13,054 bases of DNA, taken from contig QMQC01000018.1 of the NCBI GenBank assembly GCA_003648875.1, positions 1 to 13,054 of the forward strand. Reading direction: 5' to 3'. This document shows, one piece after another, positions 12,450 through 13,054 of this stretch. The notes beneath the pieces were generated by a model. It did no database searches. It saw only the letters and a list, made by a program, of their open reading frames with translations, and was not told the DNA's origin. Every line of letters begins with the position of its first letter. Position 1 is the first letter of the stretch. Made by a program: the position numbers and the translations under genes. The DNA is from Actinomycetota bacterium (GTDB taxonomy: Bacteria > Actinomycetota > Acidimicrobiia > Spongiisociales > UBA5794).

Positions 12450-12455
12450 ACGCTA
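12450..12455 (-). promoter_or_regulatory. TANNNT -10 box of the LOG-like gene (probable leaderless start)
   Basis: TAGCGT on the minus strand ends 8 nt before the ATG at 12441, so transcription should begin at or near the start codon. No Shine-Dalgarno is present between them. No clear -35 is seen. Confidence 0.5.
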
Positions 12456-12476
12456 GTGCAGGTCCTCCCCTTGGGT

Positions 12477-12482
12477 TACCGT
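12477..12482 (+). promoter_or_regulatory. TANNNT -10 box of the oligopeptidase gene (probable leaderless start)
   Basis: TACCGT ends 6 nt before the ATG at 12489, again with no ribosome site. It mirrors the divergent box at 12450-12455, only 21 bp away. Confidence 0.5.
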
Positions 12483-12488
12483 TGTGCG

Positions 12489-13054
12489 ATGCTCGCACCC
12501 ACTGCACCCAAAGCTCCCAAGAAGCCACATTCCCGCTCACTTCACGGATCCACGGTCGAGGACCCATGGTTCTGGCTGAGGGACAAGACAGATTCCGAGG
12601 TCCTCAGCCACATCGAAGCCGAGAACGAGTACGCGTCGGCGATCCTCGAGCCAACCTCGGGTCTGCAGGAGGAGATCTTCTCCGAGATCAAGTACCGCAC
12701 CCAGGAGACTGATCTTGCCGTTCCGGCACAGAAAGGCGATTACTGGTACGCAACGCGTACCGAGGAAGGCAAGTCCTATGCGATCAGGCTACGGATGCGC
12801 GGCGGTCCCGATGGTGCCTCCGAACTCGTACTTGATGAGAACGCTGAGGCAGAGGGCAACGACTACTTCCGGCTCGGCAATTTCTCCGTCAGCTCTGATC
12901 ATCGTCTCGTTGCCTACTCCGTCGACACCACGGGTGCGGAGAGCTACACGACTCGAATTCGTGAGATAGCGACCCAGCAGAACCTTCCGGACGTCCTGAG
13001 GGAGTGTCGATACGGATTGGCGTGGTCGAGCGACGGGGCGCATCTCTTCTACAC
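12489..13054 (+). CDS. Oligopeptidase B-like serine peptidase (S9 family), N-terminal part, runs off the right edge
   Basis: An ATG at 12489 opens a frame of 188 codons that reaches the window end without a stop. The N-terminus follows the prolyl oligopeptidase/oligopeptidase B pattern: LHGSTVEDPWFWLRD (18-31), then HIEAENEYASAIL, LQEEIFSEIKYRTQETDLAVPAQKGDYWYATRTEEGKSYAI and the start of a seven-bladed propeller (VSSDHRLVAYSVDTTGAESYTTRIREI, WSSDGAHLFY). E. coli PtrB has the same opening (LHGDT..D.YYWLRDD). In these enzymes the catalytic Ser-Asp-His hydrolase domain lies at the C-terminus, which is outside the window, so activity cannot be judged. The family cuts short peptides, oligopeptidase B after Lys or Arg. 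The start is supported by family alignment and by a -10 box 6 nt upstream. Confidence 0.88.
   Translation, partial: MLAPTAPKAPKKPHSRSLHGSTVEDPWFWLRDKTDSEVLSHIEAENEYASAILEPTSGLQEEIFSEIKYRTQETDLAVPAQKGDYWYATRTEEGKSYAIRLRMRGGPDGASELVLDENAEAEGNDYFRLGNFSVSSDHRLVAYSVDTTGAESYTTRIREIATQQNLPDVLRECRYGLAWSSDGAHLFY

Overview
The window looks like chromosomal DNA of a moderately high-G+C actinobacterium, possibly an Acidimicrobiia-type lineage. This is inferred from the codon use, the Thr-rich (TTTS)n-type linker in the first gene, TANNNT -10 boxes with apparently leaderless starts, and the many lipoproteins expected of a monoderm cell. No taxonomic search was possible.

The centre (about 1443-8614, all minus strand) is a compact nitrous oxide reduction operon. 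Read in the direction of transcription it is: an Rrf2-type regulator, nosZ (Cu-A/Cu-Z N2O reductase, predicted lipoprotein, Sec-type and so clade II-like), a nosB-like four-helix membrane protein, nosD (beta-helix protein with a C-terminal membrane anchor), nosF (ABC ATPase), nosY (ABC permease), nosL (Cu chaperone lipoprotein with a His/Met-rich tail) and a monohaem cytochrome c lipoprotein. From nosB-like to nosL the genes are joined by TGATG or ATGA overlaps. No nosR, nosG, nosH or nosC genes and no other N-oxide reductase are present, so the lipid-anchored cytochrome is the obvious candidate electron donor. A long hairpin terminator closes the operon.

Three paralogous Rrf2 regulators surround the operon: one below it (900-1319), one as its first gene (8204-8614) and one above it (8741-9151). 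They align without gaps through the cluster-binding region. Cys93, Cys106 and His109 are constant, but position 100 is Cys, Arg and His respectively, and position 10 is Asp, Glu and Asp. All three have a TAATTC element just upstream of their start. In two of them it forms a 22-bp inverted-repeat-like operator overlapping a -10 box. Together they look like an iron-sulphur sensor set, diversified by duplication, that controls N2O respiration. This is the most interesting part of the window.

Left edge (1-843, minus): a partial gene for a zinc-ribbon, single-pass membrane protein with a Thr-rich linker and an extracellular domain. Right part (9206-13054): a group 2 sigma-70 factor divergent from the third Rrf2 gene, a two-CBS-domain protein, a four-helix membrane protein of unknown function, a LOG-like Rossmann protein convergent with it, and the N-terminal part of an oligopeptidase B-like peptidase divergent from the LOG gene. 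The LOG and peptidase genes are separated by only 47 bp, with two apparent leaderless promoters.
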